From Azospirillum brasilense (GTDB lineage: Bacteria; Pseudomonadota; Alphaproteobacteria; Azospirillales; Azospirillaceae), in NCBI RefSeq assembly GCF_003349955.1, contig NZ_QLKQ01000005.1, positions 62,001 to 126,000 of the forward strand: a stretch of 64,000 nucleotides of DNA. Reading direction: 5' to 3'. The translations under genes and the position numbers were made by a program. This document shows positions 9,701 through 19,938 of this stretch, one piece after another; position 1 is the stretch's first letter, and each line of letters begins with the position of its first letter. Under the pieces are notes generated by a model. The model was not told the origin of the DNA, searched no databases, and worked only from the letters and a program-made list of their open reading frames with translations.

Positions 9701-12486
9701 AGGGCCGCGCCCAGACGCTGTTCGTGGTGCATCTGTTCATCGAGGTCTGGCACCAGCCGGTGGCCAAGTCATTGGCCGGCCTTCTCGACGCCCACCGGAT
9801 CGGCCTGGAAACCGGCGACATCGAGTACGCCGCCTACTGCCTCAACAACGCGGTCGCCCAAGGGCTGTTTCTCGGCCATCCGCTGCGGCAGCTCCAGCAG
9901 ACCGCGGCGGGCCACGCCGCCGCCATCGCGCGCCTGAACCAGCAGACCGCGGCGGGCGTGTTGCGGCCCCACCAGCAGCTCATCGCCAATCTGCTGGGCG
10001 AGTCCGAGGACCCGACCGTCTTCGCCGGACCGCACGTCACGGAAGCAAGCGACGTCCCGGCCCTGGCGGCCAGCGGCAACCGCCTTGCCCTGGACACGAT
10101 GCACAGCCATCTGGCCTATCTGAACCTGCTGTTCGGCCGGATCGACGAGGCGCGGCGCTGCATGGCGAAGCGCCGTCCCTTCGCCGACGCCTCCATGGGC
10201 ATGGCGATGAACCTGCGCATGCGGGTGGTCGCCGCCCTGATCGACTTCGCCGCTTGGGACCGCCTCCGCCCCGCCGAGCGGCTGCGGGCGCGGGCGGCGG
10301 CGCTCGGCCTGGAGCGCCGGCTGCGCGGCGCGGTCCGCCACGCGCCGACCAACTTCCGCCACCTGCTGGCGCTGGTGGTGGCCGAGCGGCTGCGCGCCAC
10401 CGGGCGGCTGGACAAGGCGCATCGGCACTATCAGACCGCCGCCGAGAGCGCCCGCGAACAGGGCTTCACCCACGACGAGGCGTTCGCCTGCGAGCGGGCC
10501 GGCGAGGCCGCGTTGGCGCGGGGCGACCGCTTCACGGCGAAGGCGATGCTGTTCCAGGCCCGCCACGCCTACCGGCGCTGGGACGCGCTGGCGAAGGTCC
10601 GGGCGCTCGACGCCCGGCTGGCCGAGCTGTTCGGCGAGACGGCGGTGGACCAGAGTCCGGCCGACGACGGCTTCCCGCGGCAACGCCCGGTTACCGCCTC
10701 GTCGCGGCGCCGCTCCTCCTCCGGGTCGAGCTCGCACATGGTCGATGTGGAGACGGTGATCCGCACCTCGCGGGCGCTGGCGCAGGACATCCGGCTCGGC
10801 GACCTGCTGTGGACGCTGATGAAGCTGGTCATCACCAACGCCGGGGCGACGCGGGGCTGCCTGCTGCTGCCGACCGACGGCGTCTGGCGGATCGAGGCCG
10901 ACGCCACGAGCGAGGGCGACGCCGCGGAGGTTCTGCAGTCTCGCCCCCTCGACGACGCGGCCCCGGTCCTGGTGCGCGGCGTCGTCGATGCGGTCATCCA
11001 GACCGGGGAGCCGGTCGTCCTGGCCGACGCCGCGAACGAGGGCGATTTCCAGTACGACCTCTACACGCGGCAGGCGCAGCCGCGCTCCGTGCTGTGCCTG
11101 CCCCTGCGCAACCGCAACCAGATGGTCGGCATCCTCTATCTGGAGAACAGCCTCGCCGCCGACATCTTCAGCCCGGAGCGGCTGGAACTGCTCGACCTGC
11201 TGTCGGTGCAGATCGCCATCTCCATCGAGAACGCCCGCCTCTACGACGGTCTGGAGCGGCTGAACCGCACCCTGGAGGCCCAGGTCGCCGAGCGGACCCG
11301 CGAGGTGGCGGAGCAATCGCAGCTTCTGCGCGCCACGCTGGCCAGCATGTACGACGGTCTGGCCGCCTTCGACGCCGAGGAGCGGCTGCGCGTCTGGAAC
11401 GAGCGCGCCATGGCCCTCTTCAGCCTGCCGGACACGCTGCGCCGGGTCGGGCTTCCGTACCGCGAGCTGAGCGCGGCGGTGAACGCCTCCGGCCAGCTCC
11501 TGACGGCGCTGGTGCCCTCCCCCCTGAAGAGCAGCCCCAGCGAGATCGAGTTCGCCGACGGCCGGGTCATCCAGGTCCGCAGCAACCCCATGCCGGACGG
11601 CGGCATGGTCCAGGTCTATGTGGACGTGACGGTGGACCGCAGCCGCGAAAGCGAGCTGCGCGACGCCCACGAGCAGCTTCACGCCGCCCACGACCAGCTC
11701 AAGGCCGCCCAGCAACAGCTCGTCCAGGCGGAGAAGATGGCCTCGCTGGGGCAGCTCGTCGCCGGGGTGGCGCACGAGATCAACACGCCCATCGGCATCG
11801 TGATGACCAGCGCCTCCTATCTCGGTGAGAAGATCAGCGCCCTCGAAACGCTGTCCGACACCGGCAAGATGCGCCGGGCCGACTTCCAGGACTTCATGCA
11901 GGCCGCGCGCGACGCCGCCACGCTGATGATCAGCAACGCCACCCGCGCCGCCGATCTGGTGCAGAGCTTCAAGCAGGTCGCCTCGGACCAGACGCGCAGC
12001 GACCGCCGCCGGTTCGACCTGCGCGGCTATCTGGAGGAGGTCCTGGTCAGCCTGCGCCCGACCTGGCACCGCCCGGGCCATGAGGTGAGTCTGGAGTGCC
12101 CCAAGGGTATCGAGCTGGACAGCTACCCCGGCGTGATCGCCCAGATCGTGACGAATCTCATCACCAATTCGGTCAACCACGCCTACCGGGAGGGCGAGAA
12201 GGGCCGGATCGCCATCACGGCGCAGGCGCTGGAGAACGACGGGGTGCGGCTGGTCTACCGGGACGACGGCTGCGGCATCCCGGCGGAGAACCACGGCAAG
12301 GTGTTCGAGCCCTTCTTCACGACGCGGCGGAGCACCGGCTCGACCGGGCTCGGCCTGCACATCGTCTTCAACCTGATCACCGGCCAGCTCGGCGGCACCA
12401 TCCAGCTCGACAGCCGGCCCGGCGAGGGAACGCGATTCACCGTCGAGTTCCCCTGCCGTGCCCCCGGAAAAACTCCGCAGGGCTGA
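6739..12486 (+). CDS. Giant Ser/Thr kinase - ATPase - GAF/PAS - sensor histidine kinase
   Basis: 1915 residues with a GTG start, chosen because aagga lies 9 bp upstream and the kinase fold begins shortly after. Domains in order: eukaryotic-type protein kinase (about 15-285) with Lys45, catalytic loop HKDISPGN (135-142) and DFG (156-158); AAA/STAND-like ATPase with Walker A GYSGVGKS (337-344) and Walker B LVLFLDDLQWAD (about 458-469); a long TPR-like helical region (about 650-1310); GAF (about 1335-1500); coiled coil and PAS-like domain (about 1510-1640); HisKA with phospho-acceptor His1679 in VAHEINTP; HATPase with N box near 1807 and G box GCGIP near 1845. No receiver domain is attached and no response regulator is adjacent. 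Such fusions are membrane-free signal integrators; the input is unknown. Confidence 0.9.
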   Translation: MIGAIPTATVPALPGFRVVETLHVGSRSTVLRAIRRDDGLPVICKLLSGADIGGEEKAAFLREFAITRRLRHAGVVEALDCVPHGNGLMMVFRDIGGTALDGLPDVRTEDVAVFLRMALQAVDALAAVHDAGVVHKDISPGNLIWNPATGQFNLIDFGIASELSREEAGDPDVGTMEGTLAYMAPEQTGRMNRSVDYRADFYALGATFHEFLTGQPPFPSGDPLELVHCHIARTPVPAHKLNPLVPEPLAAIVARLMAKNPEERYQSAFGLRADLERCLTEWRAQGRVEPFALASRDVRPVLRIPQKLYGRTAQFRVLLDAFGSTAAGGFEALLISGYSGVGKSALVRELHKPVIARRGFFITGKFEPLKRDIPYAPVIEAFKTLVRQTFATGPESLARWRARLLAALGPNGRVITDVIPHVERLIGPQPPVPELGPVEAHERFIYVFRNFVRVFAGAGHPLVLFLDDLQWADLATLKLLEGLAGDPDLGHFLLVGTCRDTEVDALHPLRHTIQTFGERGVPVREVSLGGLDADAVVALLSDTLHATPDDVRPLAERLIANTLGNPFFLGQFLESLEQSGLIAYDSLAGVWNWNLEAIESQRMERMVDDVVTFVVRRIRELPAETLAVLQTAACIGSAFDLATLADAGRRTSAATAAALWPALRSGLVVPVGDAYRYADMDSVSPRATYRFVHDRVQQAAYSMLPDADALTCHLAVGLVLERGGDRAADRLFAITNQLNRAVTLLSPEQRERLARYNLLAGQAARASAALGPAFDYLITGVGLLPADGWSRLYELALSLHAEAAEIAAVNGDVAAATPLADAIEANARTVLDRALAYETQIQMHVSRQNLPAALDACRTALGQLGSPIPERADTRHVLKELAATKLALRGKGEEDLVNRPPLTDPRLLTIGRIVSRVLASAYLHDTNLYTVLLLRMVRLSATEGILPASGITYATYGLLHCAMLGDVPAGAMYGRVALRVLDRLNANQGRAQTLFVVHLFIEVWHQPVAKSLAGLLDAHRIGLETGDIEYAAYCLNNAVAQGLFLGHPLRQLQQTAAGHAAAIARLNQQTAAGVLRPHQQLIANLLGESEDPTVFAGPHVTEASDVPALAASGNRLALDTMHSHLAYLNLLFGRIDEARRCMAKRRPFADASMGMAMNLRMRVVAALIDFAAWDRLRPAERLRARAAALGLERRLRGAVRHAPTNFRHLLALVVAERLRATGRLDKAHRHYQTAAESAREQGFTHDEAFACERAGEAALARGDRFTAKAMLFQARHAYRRWDALAKVRALDARLAELFGETAVDQSPADDGFPRQRPVTASSRRRSSSGSSSHMVDVETVIRTSRALAQDIRLGDLLWTLMKLVITNAGATRGCLLLPTDGVWRIEADATSEGDAAEVLQSRPLDDAAPVLVRGVVDAVIQTGEPVVLADAANEGDFQYDLYTRQAQPRSVLCLPLRNRNQMVGILYLENSLAADIFSPERLELLDLLSVQIAISIENARLYDGLERLNRTLEAQVAERTREVAEQSQLLRATLASMYDGLAAFDAEERLRVWNERAMALFSLPDTLRRVGLPYRELSAAVNASGQLLTALVPSPLKSSPSEIEFADGRVIQVRSNPMPDGGMVQVYVDVTVDRSRESELRDAHEQLHAAHDQLKAAQQQLVQAEKMASLGQLVAGVAHEINTPIGIVMTSASYLGEKISALETLSDTGKMRRADFQDFMQAARDAATLMISNATRAADLVQSFKQVASDQTRSDRRRFDLRGYLEEVLVSLRPTWHRPGHEVSLECPKGIELDSYPGVIAQIVTNLITNSVNHAYREGEKGRIAITAQALENDGVRLVYRDDGCGIPAENHGKVFEPFFTTRRSTGSTGLGLHIVFNLITGQLGGTIQLDSRPGEGTRFTVEFPCRAPGKTPQG

Positions 12487-12498
12487 GACGGCGGATGG

Positions 12499-13362
12499 TC
12501 AGTCCGTCTCGGGATGGCGCTTCTCGAATTCCCAGACGCGCTCGAAGCCCATCAGGCGGGTGAAGTCGGGGAAGGGATAAAGGTCGCCCGCATACTCGGC
12601 GCTCGACCCCTTGGCGAGGATCTCGCCGTAGGCGCTGCGCAGCGCCGCGGCCATCGCCAGGAAGCCGGTGGCCGGGAAGATGGCGATGCGGTAACCCAGC
12701 GATTCCAGTTGCTTCCCGGTCATCACCGGCGTCCGCCCGCCCTCCACCATGTTGGCGATCAGCGGCTTGCCGATGGTCCGGCAGATCCGCTCCATCTCCG
12801 CCTCGCTCTCCGGGCTCTCCACGAAGATGATGTCGGCGCCGGCCTCGGCGTAGGCGTCGGCGCGGCGCAGCGCCTCGTCGAGGCCGAGCGTCGTGCGGGC
12901 GTCGGTGCGGGCGATGATCAGGAAGTCGCTCGACGACCGCGCCTCGCAGGCGACGCGGATCTTGCGCACCATGTCGGCCATGGGAATGACCCGGCGCCCC
13001 GGCGTGTGGCCGCACTTCTTCGGGAACTCCTGGTCTTCGAGCTGGATGGCGGCGGCCCCGGCCTCCTCGTAGCCGCGGATGGTGAAATCGACGTTCAGCA
13101 GGCCGCCGTAGCCGGTGTCACCATCGGCGATCAGCGGCGTCGCGGTGCCCCGCGCGATGGCCCGCACCCGGCCGACCATGTCGCTGAAGGTGGCGAGCCC
13201 GGCGTCCGGCAGGCCGAGATGGCTGGCGACGGTGCCGTAGCCGGTCATGTACAGCGCGTCGAACCCCATGCCGTCCGCCAGCTTGGCCGAGATCATGTCG
13301 AACACGCCGGGGGCCGAGATCAGGCCCGGCTGCGACAGGCGCTGTTTGAGGGAAATGGTCAT
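12499..13362 (-). CDS. Isocitrate lyase/PEP mutase-family carboxylate lyase (copy 1)
   Basis: 287 residues. Family hallmarks are DGDTGYGG (metal/substrate loop), the KKCGH loop containing the general-base Cys of isocitrate-lyase-type enzymes, and IARTDAR. The family cleaves 2-methylisocitrate, 2,3-dimethylmalate, oxaloacetate or similar 2-hydroxy di- and tricarboxylates. Because the catalytic Cys loop is present, a C-C lyase is more likely than a PEP mutase. The start at 13362 gives the usual family length; the open frame upstream belongs to shadow sequence. It is the last gene of an operon with an ABC importer, LeuCD-like subunits and a second family member. Confidence 0.8.
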   Translation of the reverse strand: MTISLKQRLSQPGLISAPGVFDMISAKLADGMGFDALYMTGYGTVASHLGLPDAGLATFSDMVGRVRAIARGTATPLIADGDTGYGGLLNVDFTIRGYEEAGAAAIQLEDQEFPKKCGHTPGRRVIPMADMVRKIRVACEARSSSDFLIIARTDARTTLGLDEALRRADAYAEAGADIIFVESPESEAEMERICRTIGKPLIANMVEGGRTPVMTGKQLESLGYRIAIFPATGFLAMAAALRSAYGEILAKGSSAEYAGDLYPFPDFTRLMGFERVWEFEKRHPETD

Positions 13363-13385
13363 GTCTGTGGACTCTCCGGAAGTCT

Positions 13386-14123
13386 TTACGAGGCCCGCCG
13401 GTGCATGCGCCGGTCGATGTGCAGCAGGCCGGCGCTGATGAGCACGGCGGTGGTGGCGAGGATCAGCACCACGGCCATCATGGTGCGCACGTCGTGCCCG
13501 CCGATGGCGTTCATGACGAGGTAGCCGAGGCCGCGCTGCGAGGCGAACATCTCGCCGATCAGCACGCCCAGCAGGGTCAGCGAGAAGCCCACCCGCAGGC
13601 CGGACACCAGCTCCGGCAGGGCGGCGGGAAGGATGATGGTGGAGACGAGCTGGGGCGGCGACAGGCGCATCACCCGCGCGCTGCGCAGCATCACCGGCGG
13701 GATGGTGCGAACCGCGTTCATCGTGAAGATGATCACCGGGATGATGCCGTGGATCGTCCCGAAGGCCACCTTGGCCGACAGGCCCAGCCCGAAGGCCAGC
13801 AGGATCACCGGGTAGAGCGTGATCTTGGGCAGCGAGTAGAGCGACACCAGGATCGGCTCCGCCACCTCCCCGGCCAGCCGGTTGATGCCGAGAGCGATGC
13901 CGATGGTCAGCCCGCCGAGCACCGCCAGCAGCAGCGAATAGAGCAGCGCCACGCCGGTTTCCGCGACGTGCGGCCAGAAGGTGGCGGAGCCCAGCAGTTC
14001 GACGGCGCGGGCCAGCGTGTCGGCGGGCGAGGTCAGGGCGACGCTGCCGACGATCCAGTGCAGGACCTGCCACAGGGCCACCAGCGCGACGATGACGAGG
14101 AGCGTATCGGTCTTTCCGTGCAT
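13386..14123 (-). CDS. ABC transporter permease (TauC/SsuC type)
   Basis: 245 residues with about six hydrophobic segments. The EAA-type cytoplasmic loop is visible as the stretch around SARVMRLSPPQLVSTIILPA and VSGLRVGFSLTLLGVLIGEM. It belongs to the binding-protein-dependent permease family used by nitrate, sulfonate and thiamine-precursor importers. It lies 5 bp downstream of a second, different permease gene, so the importer probably has a heterodimeric membrane core. Confidence 0.85.
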   Translation of the reverse strand: MHGKTDTLLVIVALVALWQVLHWIVGSVALTSPADTLARAVELLGSATFWPHVAETGVALLYSLLLAVLGGLTIGIALGINRLAGEVAEPILVSLYSLPKITLYPVILLAFGLGLSAKVAFGTIHGIIPVIIFTMNAVRTIPPVMLRSARVMRLSPPQLVSTIILPAALPELVSGLRVGFSLTLLGVLIGEMFASQRGLGYLVMNAIGGHDVRTMMAVVLILATTAVLISAGLLHIDRRMHRRAS

Positions 14124-14128
14124 GGCCG

Positions 14129-14878
14129 TCAGCGCCTCCGCCGCTGCATGATCCGGCGCTCCCAGGTGAAGAGCACCGCGTTGAGCACCGTCACCAGGAC
14201 GATGATGAACAGCATCAGCGCGTACATCCGCGCGTTGTCGAAGTTGTTGAAGGCATAGGCGATGCTGTAGCCGATGCCCGAGGAGGACATGATGAACTCG
14301 GCCGCGATGACGCCGATGAAGCAGTAGGCGATGGCCAGCTTCGCCCCGGTGAACAGGAAGGGCGCGGCGCTGGGCAGCTTGACCATCAGCGCCGTGCGCA
14401 CCGGGTCCATGCCATGGACGCGCGCGGTCTTCAGCAGGACGCGCGGAATCCGGTCGAGCCCGTTCAGCGTGTTGATGAGCATCGCCACCACGCCGAACAG
14501 CGTGCCGATCACCACGATGGGCGCCGCCCCCAGCCCGAAGATGACGATCAGCACCGGGTAGAAGACGAAGAAGGGCACCGCGTAGTAGGTCGCCAGGAAG
14601 GGGTCGAGCGCCCGGCGCACCCGCGGCATGGCGTGGATCGCCACCCCGGCGACGAAGCCGAGCAGGATCGAGGCGATCACCGCCATCGCGACGTTGCCCA
14701 GCGTCTCGCCGATGTCGGCGCTGGCCGCCCCCGAGGCGAGAAGGCGGTAGAGGTCGCCGGCCATGACGCTGGGCGCCGGCAGGACCGTCTTGGCGATGAC
14801 GCCGGCCCGGCACAGCACCTCCAGCAGCAGGACGGCGCCGGTCACCACGATCAGCCGGAGCCAGCCCGCCCAGCTCAC
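14129..14878 (-). CDS. ABC transporter permease (TauC/SsuC type)
   Basis: 249 residues. The GTG start at 14878 overlaps the TGA of the ATPase gene by 4 bp (GTGA), so translation is probably coupled. Hydrophobic segments alternate with the conserved loop around KTARVHGMDPVRTALMVKLP, and the protein ends in a basic RRIMQRRRR tail on the cytoplasmic side. It pairs with the neighbouring permease in the same importer. Confidence 0.85.
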   Translation of the reverse strand: MSWAGWLRLIVVTGAVLLLEVLCRAGVIAKTVLPAPSVMAGDLYRLLASGAASADIGETLGNVAMAVIASILLGFVAGVAIHAMPRVRRALDPFLATYYAVPFFVFYPVLIVIFGLGAAPIVVIGTLFGVVAMLINTLNGLDRIPRVLLKTARVHGMDPVRTALMVKLPSAAPFLFTGAKLAIAYCFIGVIAAEFIMSSSGIGYSIAYAFNNFDNARMYALMLFIIVLVTVLNAVLFTWERRIMQRRRR

Positions 14879-15735
14879 GACCCACCCCCGGCGAGGCCCG
14901 CCGCCTTCAGGCTCTCCTCGCGCAGCAGGCGCCACAGCCGGGCGGTGATCTGGCCGAAGCTGTCCTCGCTGGCGATGCGGGAATCGCGCTCGCGCGACCA
15001 GCCGGTCTCGATCTCCTCGATGATCCGTCCGGGCCGCGACGACATGACGCCGATGCGGTCCGACAGCATGGCCGCCTCGTCCAGCGCGTGGGTGATCAGC
15101 ATCACCGTGGCGCCGGTTTCGCGCCACAGCTTCAGCAGTTCGTCGCCCATGATCAGGCGGGTCTGGGCGTCGAGCGCGCCGAACGGCTCGTCCAGCAGGA
15201 TCAGGCGCGGACGCATCACCAGCGTGCGGGCGATGCAGACGCGCTGGCGCATGCCGCCGGACAGCTGCACCGGATAGGCCTTGGCGAAGTCCTTCAGCCC
15301 GACGAAGCCGACGGCGTAATCGACCCGCCGCTCGATCTCCGCCGGATCGACGCCGGCGCGGCGCAGGCCGAAGGCGATGTTGTCCCACACGGTCAGCCAG
15401 GGGAAGGTGGCGTCCTCCTGGAACACCACCCCGACGCCGTCCGGGACCTTGCCGGCCACCGGCTTGCCTTCGAAACTGACCGACCCCTCGGTCGGCACGG
15501 ACAGGCCGGACAGCACGTCGAGCAGCGTTGACTTGCCGCAGCCCGACGGCCCGACGACGGAGAAGAACTCCCCCTGCCGCAAGGTCAGGTCGACGGGGCC
15601 CAGCGCGTGCACCCCGCCCTGGCCGGGAACGCCGTAGATGCGGCTGACCCCCTTCAGTTCGGCGTGGACGGCCGGGGCGGGGTTGGCCCCCGCCTCCTCG
15701 TGCAGGTCGCGCTTGGCGGCGACGTTGGCTTTCAT
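14875..15735 (-). CDS. ABC transporter ATP-binding protein (TauB/SsuB type)
   Basis: 286 residues from ATG at 15735, preferred over an in-frame ATG at 15756 because GGGAGG sits about 9 bp before it. Walker A is GPSGCGKSTLLD, the signature is LSGGMRQRVCIARTL, Walker B is LILLDEPFGALD, and the switch His is in MLITHALDEA. It supplies ATP hydrolysis for the importer formed by the two neighbouring permeases and the periplasmic protein encoded upstream. Confidence 0.9.
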   Translation of the reverse strand: MKANVAAKRDLHEEAGANPAPAVHAELKGVSRIYGVPGQGGVHALGPVDLTLRQGEFFSVVGPSGCGKSTLLDVLSGLSVPTEGSVSFEGKPVAGKVPDGVGVVFQEDATFPWLTVWDNIAFGLRRAGVDPAEIERRVDYAVGFVGLKDFAKAYPVQLSGGMRQRVCIARTLVMRPRLILLDEPFGALDAQTRLIMGDELLKLWRETGATVMLITHALDEAAMLSDRIGVMSSRPGRIIEEIETGWSRERDSRIASEDSFGQITARLWRLLREESLKAAGLAGGGS

Positions 15736-15803
15736 CGGGGGCTTCCTCCCGGTCATCGTGATGCGTCAGGCGGATGGTCTTCGGAGCGGTTATTTCAGGC
15801 CGA

Positions 15804-16763
15804 TCACTTCAGAAAATCGGCGTCGGCGTGCTTCGACCAGTCGACCTCGCCCTTGACCTCGCCGATGATCTGCAACCCCTTGATCAGGTTGTTCATCCCG
15901 TCATACTCGAAGTCGCCGGCGCTCCAGTACTTGATCGTCGCCAGATTCTTCAGCGCCTGCAGCGCCACCGCCTCGTCGATGTCGTAGTATTTGGTCATGA
16001 TCTTGGCGGTCTCCTCGGGGTTGGCGTAGACGAAATCCACCCCCTTGCGCCGCGCTTCGATCAGCTTCCGCAGCTTGTCGCCGTTCTTGGCGGCGAACTC
16101 CGACGTGGTGACGCCCACGGTCTGCACCATGGTCGGCAGTTCGGTCTCGACCGCGAAGACCATGCGGTACTTGTTCTGCACGCGCGCCCAGATCGGGTCC
16201 ATCACCGGGGCGGCGGCCACCGCACCCTGCTCCAGCATGGTCAGGCCGCCGCCGATGCCGCCCGCCGACACGCCGTCCACCGTGATGCCGTGCTTGTCCT
16301 TCACCATGGTCAGCAGCATGTCGGTGACCGACTTCGGGCTGGTGAAGGCGACCTTCTTGCCGTCCAGGTCCTTGGCGGTCTTCACCGGGGAGTCCGGCTT
16401 GGTCACCCACAGGATCTCGCCCGCTGTGCGGACGCCGGTGTGGATGATCTTCACGTCCAGGCCCTGGTTGATCGCCGCCACCGCCGCCGACAGGGCGACC
16501 TCGCCGTAGGGCATCGGCGCCGCCATGACGTTGCGCATGGTCGTGCCGCCGCCCTTGGAGGTCAGGACGCCGGTGATGTCCAGCCCCTGCTCCTTGTAAT
16601 AGCCCTTCTCCATGGCGACGGCGTAGGGCGCGCCGTACATCAGGACGCCCCAGTGGGTGACCGTGATCTCCTCGGCCTGCGCCGGGACCAGGGTGGCGAG
16701 CGCCACGCCCATGGCCGCCGCCCCCAGGACCGCCTTGCGCTTCATCGTGGTCATGAACGACAT
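15804..16763 (-). CDS. ABC transporter substrate-binding protein (NMT1/THI5-like)
   Basis: 319 residues. ATG at 16763 is preceded by GGGAGGAA; the longer open frame would need a TTG with no ribosome site. Signal peptide about residues 1-31, ending VPAQA, then EEITVTHWGV. The text GAPYAVAMEKGYYKEQGLDI is typical of the NMT1/SsuA/TauA class, which binds sulfonates, pyrimidine precursors, nitrate or small carboxylates. Given its operon partners (LeuCD-like hydratase, two lyases), a di- or tricarboxylic acid ligand is plausible, but that is inference. Confidence 0.85.
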   Translation of the reverse strand: MSFMTTMKRKAVLGAAAMGVALATLVPAQAEEITVTHWGVLMYGAPYAVAMEKGYYKEQGLDITGVLTSKGGGTTMRNVMAAPMPYGEVALSAAVAAINQGLDVKIIHTGVRTAGEILWVTKPDSPVKTAKDLDGKKVAFTSPKSVTDMLLTMVKDKHGITVDGVSAGGIGGGLTMLEQGAVAAAPVMDPIWARVQNKYRMVFAVETELPTMVQTVGVTTSEFAAKNGDKLRKLIEARRKGVDFVYANPEETAKIMTKYYDIDEAVALQALKNLATIKYWSAGDFEYDGMNNLIKGLQIIGEVKGEVDWSKHADADFLK

Positions 16764-16820
16764 CGCTGTTCCTCCCAATTGCCGCTGGCCTTTCCGGCCA
16801 TGCGCGTTGACCCGGACCCG

Positions 16821-17447
16821 TCAGGCGGTGGGCAGGGCGTGAATCCACGGGCGTTGCGCCCGGTCGCGCGCCTCGAACGCCGCCATGGCGGCGTCGTGGC
16901 GCAGGCTGGCCCCGATCTCGTCCAGCCCCTCCAGAAGCGCCTGCCGCCGCGCCGCCTCCATCGTGAAGGGAAACTCCCGCCCGTCCGGGGCGGTGACGCG
17001 GCAAGTCTCGATGTCCACCGTCATGGTGGCGGCCGGCATTGCCTGGACGACGGCGACGAGATGGGCGAGCGCGGTCTCATCCAGGGTCACCGCGGCCAGA
17101 CCGTTCTTCTGGCAGTTCTCGTGGAAGATGCTGGCGAAGCTCGGCGCGATCACGCAGCGGATGCCGAAGTCCATCAGGCTCCACACCGCGTGTTCGCGCG
17201 ACGAGCCGCAGCCGAAATTCTCGCCGGCCAGCAGGATCTTGGCTTCCCGCCAGGGCGCCTGGTTCAGGACGAAGTCCGGCCGTTCCCGGCCGTCGTCGTC
17301 GAACCGCCATTCGGAGAAGAGACCGGCGCCCAGCCCGCTGCGATGGATGGTCAGCAGATGCGCCTTGGGGATGATCGCGTCGGTGTCGACGTTGGCGCGC
17401 GGCAGCGGCGCGGCGATCCCGGTGATGCGGTGGATCGGTTCCGGCAT
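16821..17447 (-). CDS. leuD: LeuD-like hydratase small subunit
   Basis: 208 residues. The swivel-domain signature is clear: NVDTDAIIPKAHL near the N-terminus and ENFGCGSSREHAVWSLMDFG in the middle, as in isopropylmalate isomerase small subunits. It starts one base after the LeuC-like gene stops, so the two subunits are made together. The symbol marks the family only. In this operon a catabolic role (for example dimethylmaleate, citraconate or related hydratase) is more likely than leucine synthesis, because no leuA or leuB is near and the neighbours are lyases and an importer. Confidence 0.85.
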   Translation of the reverse strand: MPEPIHRITGIAAPLPRANVDTDAIIPKAHLLTIHRSGLGAGLFSEWRFDDDGRERPDFVLNQAPWREAKILLAGENFGCGSSREHAVWSLMDFGIRCVIAPSFASIFHENCQKNGLAAVTLDETALAHLVAVVQAMPAATMTVDIETCRVTAPDGREFPFTMEAARRQALLEGLDEIGASLRHDAAMAAFEARDRAQRPWIHALPTA

Positions 17448-17448
17448 G

Positions 17449-18879
<1,431 letters not shown>

Positions 18880-18905
18880 GGCGTTGCCTCTCCTCACTGG
18901 GCCGG

Positions 18906-19778
18906 TCATTCTGCGGCCCGGTAGGCCTGTTCCCGCTCGTAGTAGTCGGGGAAGCCGACGAGGGACTTCAGCGCCTCGAAATCGGCCTGGGCCACTTGGC
19001 TCTCCCGCCCGTCCGCCACCGCGGCCAGGGCGGCGCGCATGGCGTCGATGGCCGCCGACATCAGGGTCAGCGGATAGGCGGCGAGCTTGAAGCCCAGCGC
19101 CTCCAGCTCGCGCGGCGGCAGAATCGGCGTCTGGCCGCCGCGCACCATGTTCGCCATCGCCGGCCGGTCGATCCCGGCGCAGAAGGCGGCCATCTCCGTC
19201 TCGTCGTGCGGAGCCTCCATGAAAATGATGTCGGCGCCCTCCTCCACGAAATCCTGGCAGCGCTCCAGCGCCGCGTCGAAACCGTGCATGGCGCGCGCGT
19301 CGGTCCGCGCCAGGATCAGGATGTCGTCGGAGCCCGACCGCGCGGCGTCGACGGCGGCGCGGATCTTCATGCGCGCCTCGGCCCGCCCGACGACCTGCTT
19401 GCCCTTGGTGTGGCCGCAGCGCTTTGGGCTCACCTGATCCTCGATCAGGACGGCGGCGGCTCCGGCGCGGGCGTAGTCGCGCACCGTGCGCTGCACGTTC
19501 ATGGCGTTGCCGTAGCCGGTGTCGCCGTCGCCGATCACCAGCAGGCCGGGGGCCGCCTGACAGACGTTGCGGAGTTGGTCCAGCATCTCGGCGAAGGAGA
19601 TCAGCCCGGTGTCCGGCATGCCCAGCCGGGTGGCCGAGACGGCGAAGCCGCTCATCAGGCTGACGCGGAAACCGGCCTGCTCGATCAGCCGGGCCGACAG
19701 CGCGTCGAAGCAGCAGGGCATCAGGTGAAGGCCGGGAGCCTCCAGCGCCGTTTTCAGGCGTTGTGCGGGTGTCGTCAC
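18906..19778 (-). CDS. Isocitrate lyase/PEP mutase-family carboxylate lyase (copy 2)
   Basis: 290 residues from a GTG at 19778, preceded by ggaggg 9 bp away. It carries [12 protein letters not shown], the catalytic loop [10 protein letters not shown] with the general-base Cys, and [11 protein letters not shown]. It is clearly related to, but well diverged from, copy 1 at the other end of the operon, so the two probably act on different substrates or stereoisomers. It is the first gene of the operon, directly behind the GntR operator. Candidate reactions are 2-methylisocitrate or 2,3-dimethylmalate cleavage to pyruvate/succinate-type products; sequence alone does not decide. Confidence 0.8.
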   Translation of the reverse strand: MTTPAQRLKTALEAPGLHLMPCCFDALSARLIEQAGFRVSLMSGFAVSATRLGMPDTGLISFAEMLDQLRNVCQAAPGLLVIGDGDTGYGNAMNVQRTVRDYARAGAAAVLIEDQVSPKRCGHTKGKQVVGRAEARMKIRAAVDAARSGSDDILILARTDARAMHGFDAALERCQDFVEEGADIIFMEAPHDETEMAAFCAGIDRPAMANMVRGGQTPILPPRELEALGFKLAAYPLTLMSAAIDAMRAALAAVADGRESQVAQADFEALKSLVGFPDYYEREQAYRAAE

Positions 19779-19865
19779 CGGTTGTATCCCTCCCTCGCCG
19801 CCGCGTCCGCCGGCGGCGTCCAACAGGGCGCACCGGAAGCGGGCGATTGATTTGTTGTGCCCACG

Positions 19866-19894
19866 AACATAATGCGTCATTGTATACAACGCAA
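19866..19894 (-). promoter_or_regulatory. Promoter of the lyase/LeuCD/ABC operon
   Basis: On the minus strand, TTGCGT (complement of 19889-19894), a 17-bp spacer and TATGTT (complement of 19866-19871). The GntR operator TTGTATACAA lies inside the spacer, the expected place for repression by steric block. Confidence 0.5.
19880..19889. promoter_or_regulatory. GntR/FCD operator, site 1
   Basis: Perfect palindrome TTGTATACAA inside the 160-bp divergent region. It shares the 16-mer gtcattgtatacaacg with site 2 downstream of the regulator gene. FCD-type GntR regulators often bind short palindromes with a TGTA..TACA core. Confidence 0.75.
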
Positions 19895-19938
19895 CCCGTA
19901 AAGTTCGGGCGCCGAACAGAAGGGCAAGGGAGGTCAGC

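Noticed and set aside
6729-11828. A 1699-codon plus-strand frame overlapping the giant kinase
   Set aside because: It is the +2 shadow of the kinase, Pro/Arg-rich, and contains none of the kinase motifs that are continuous in the frame starting at 6739.
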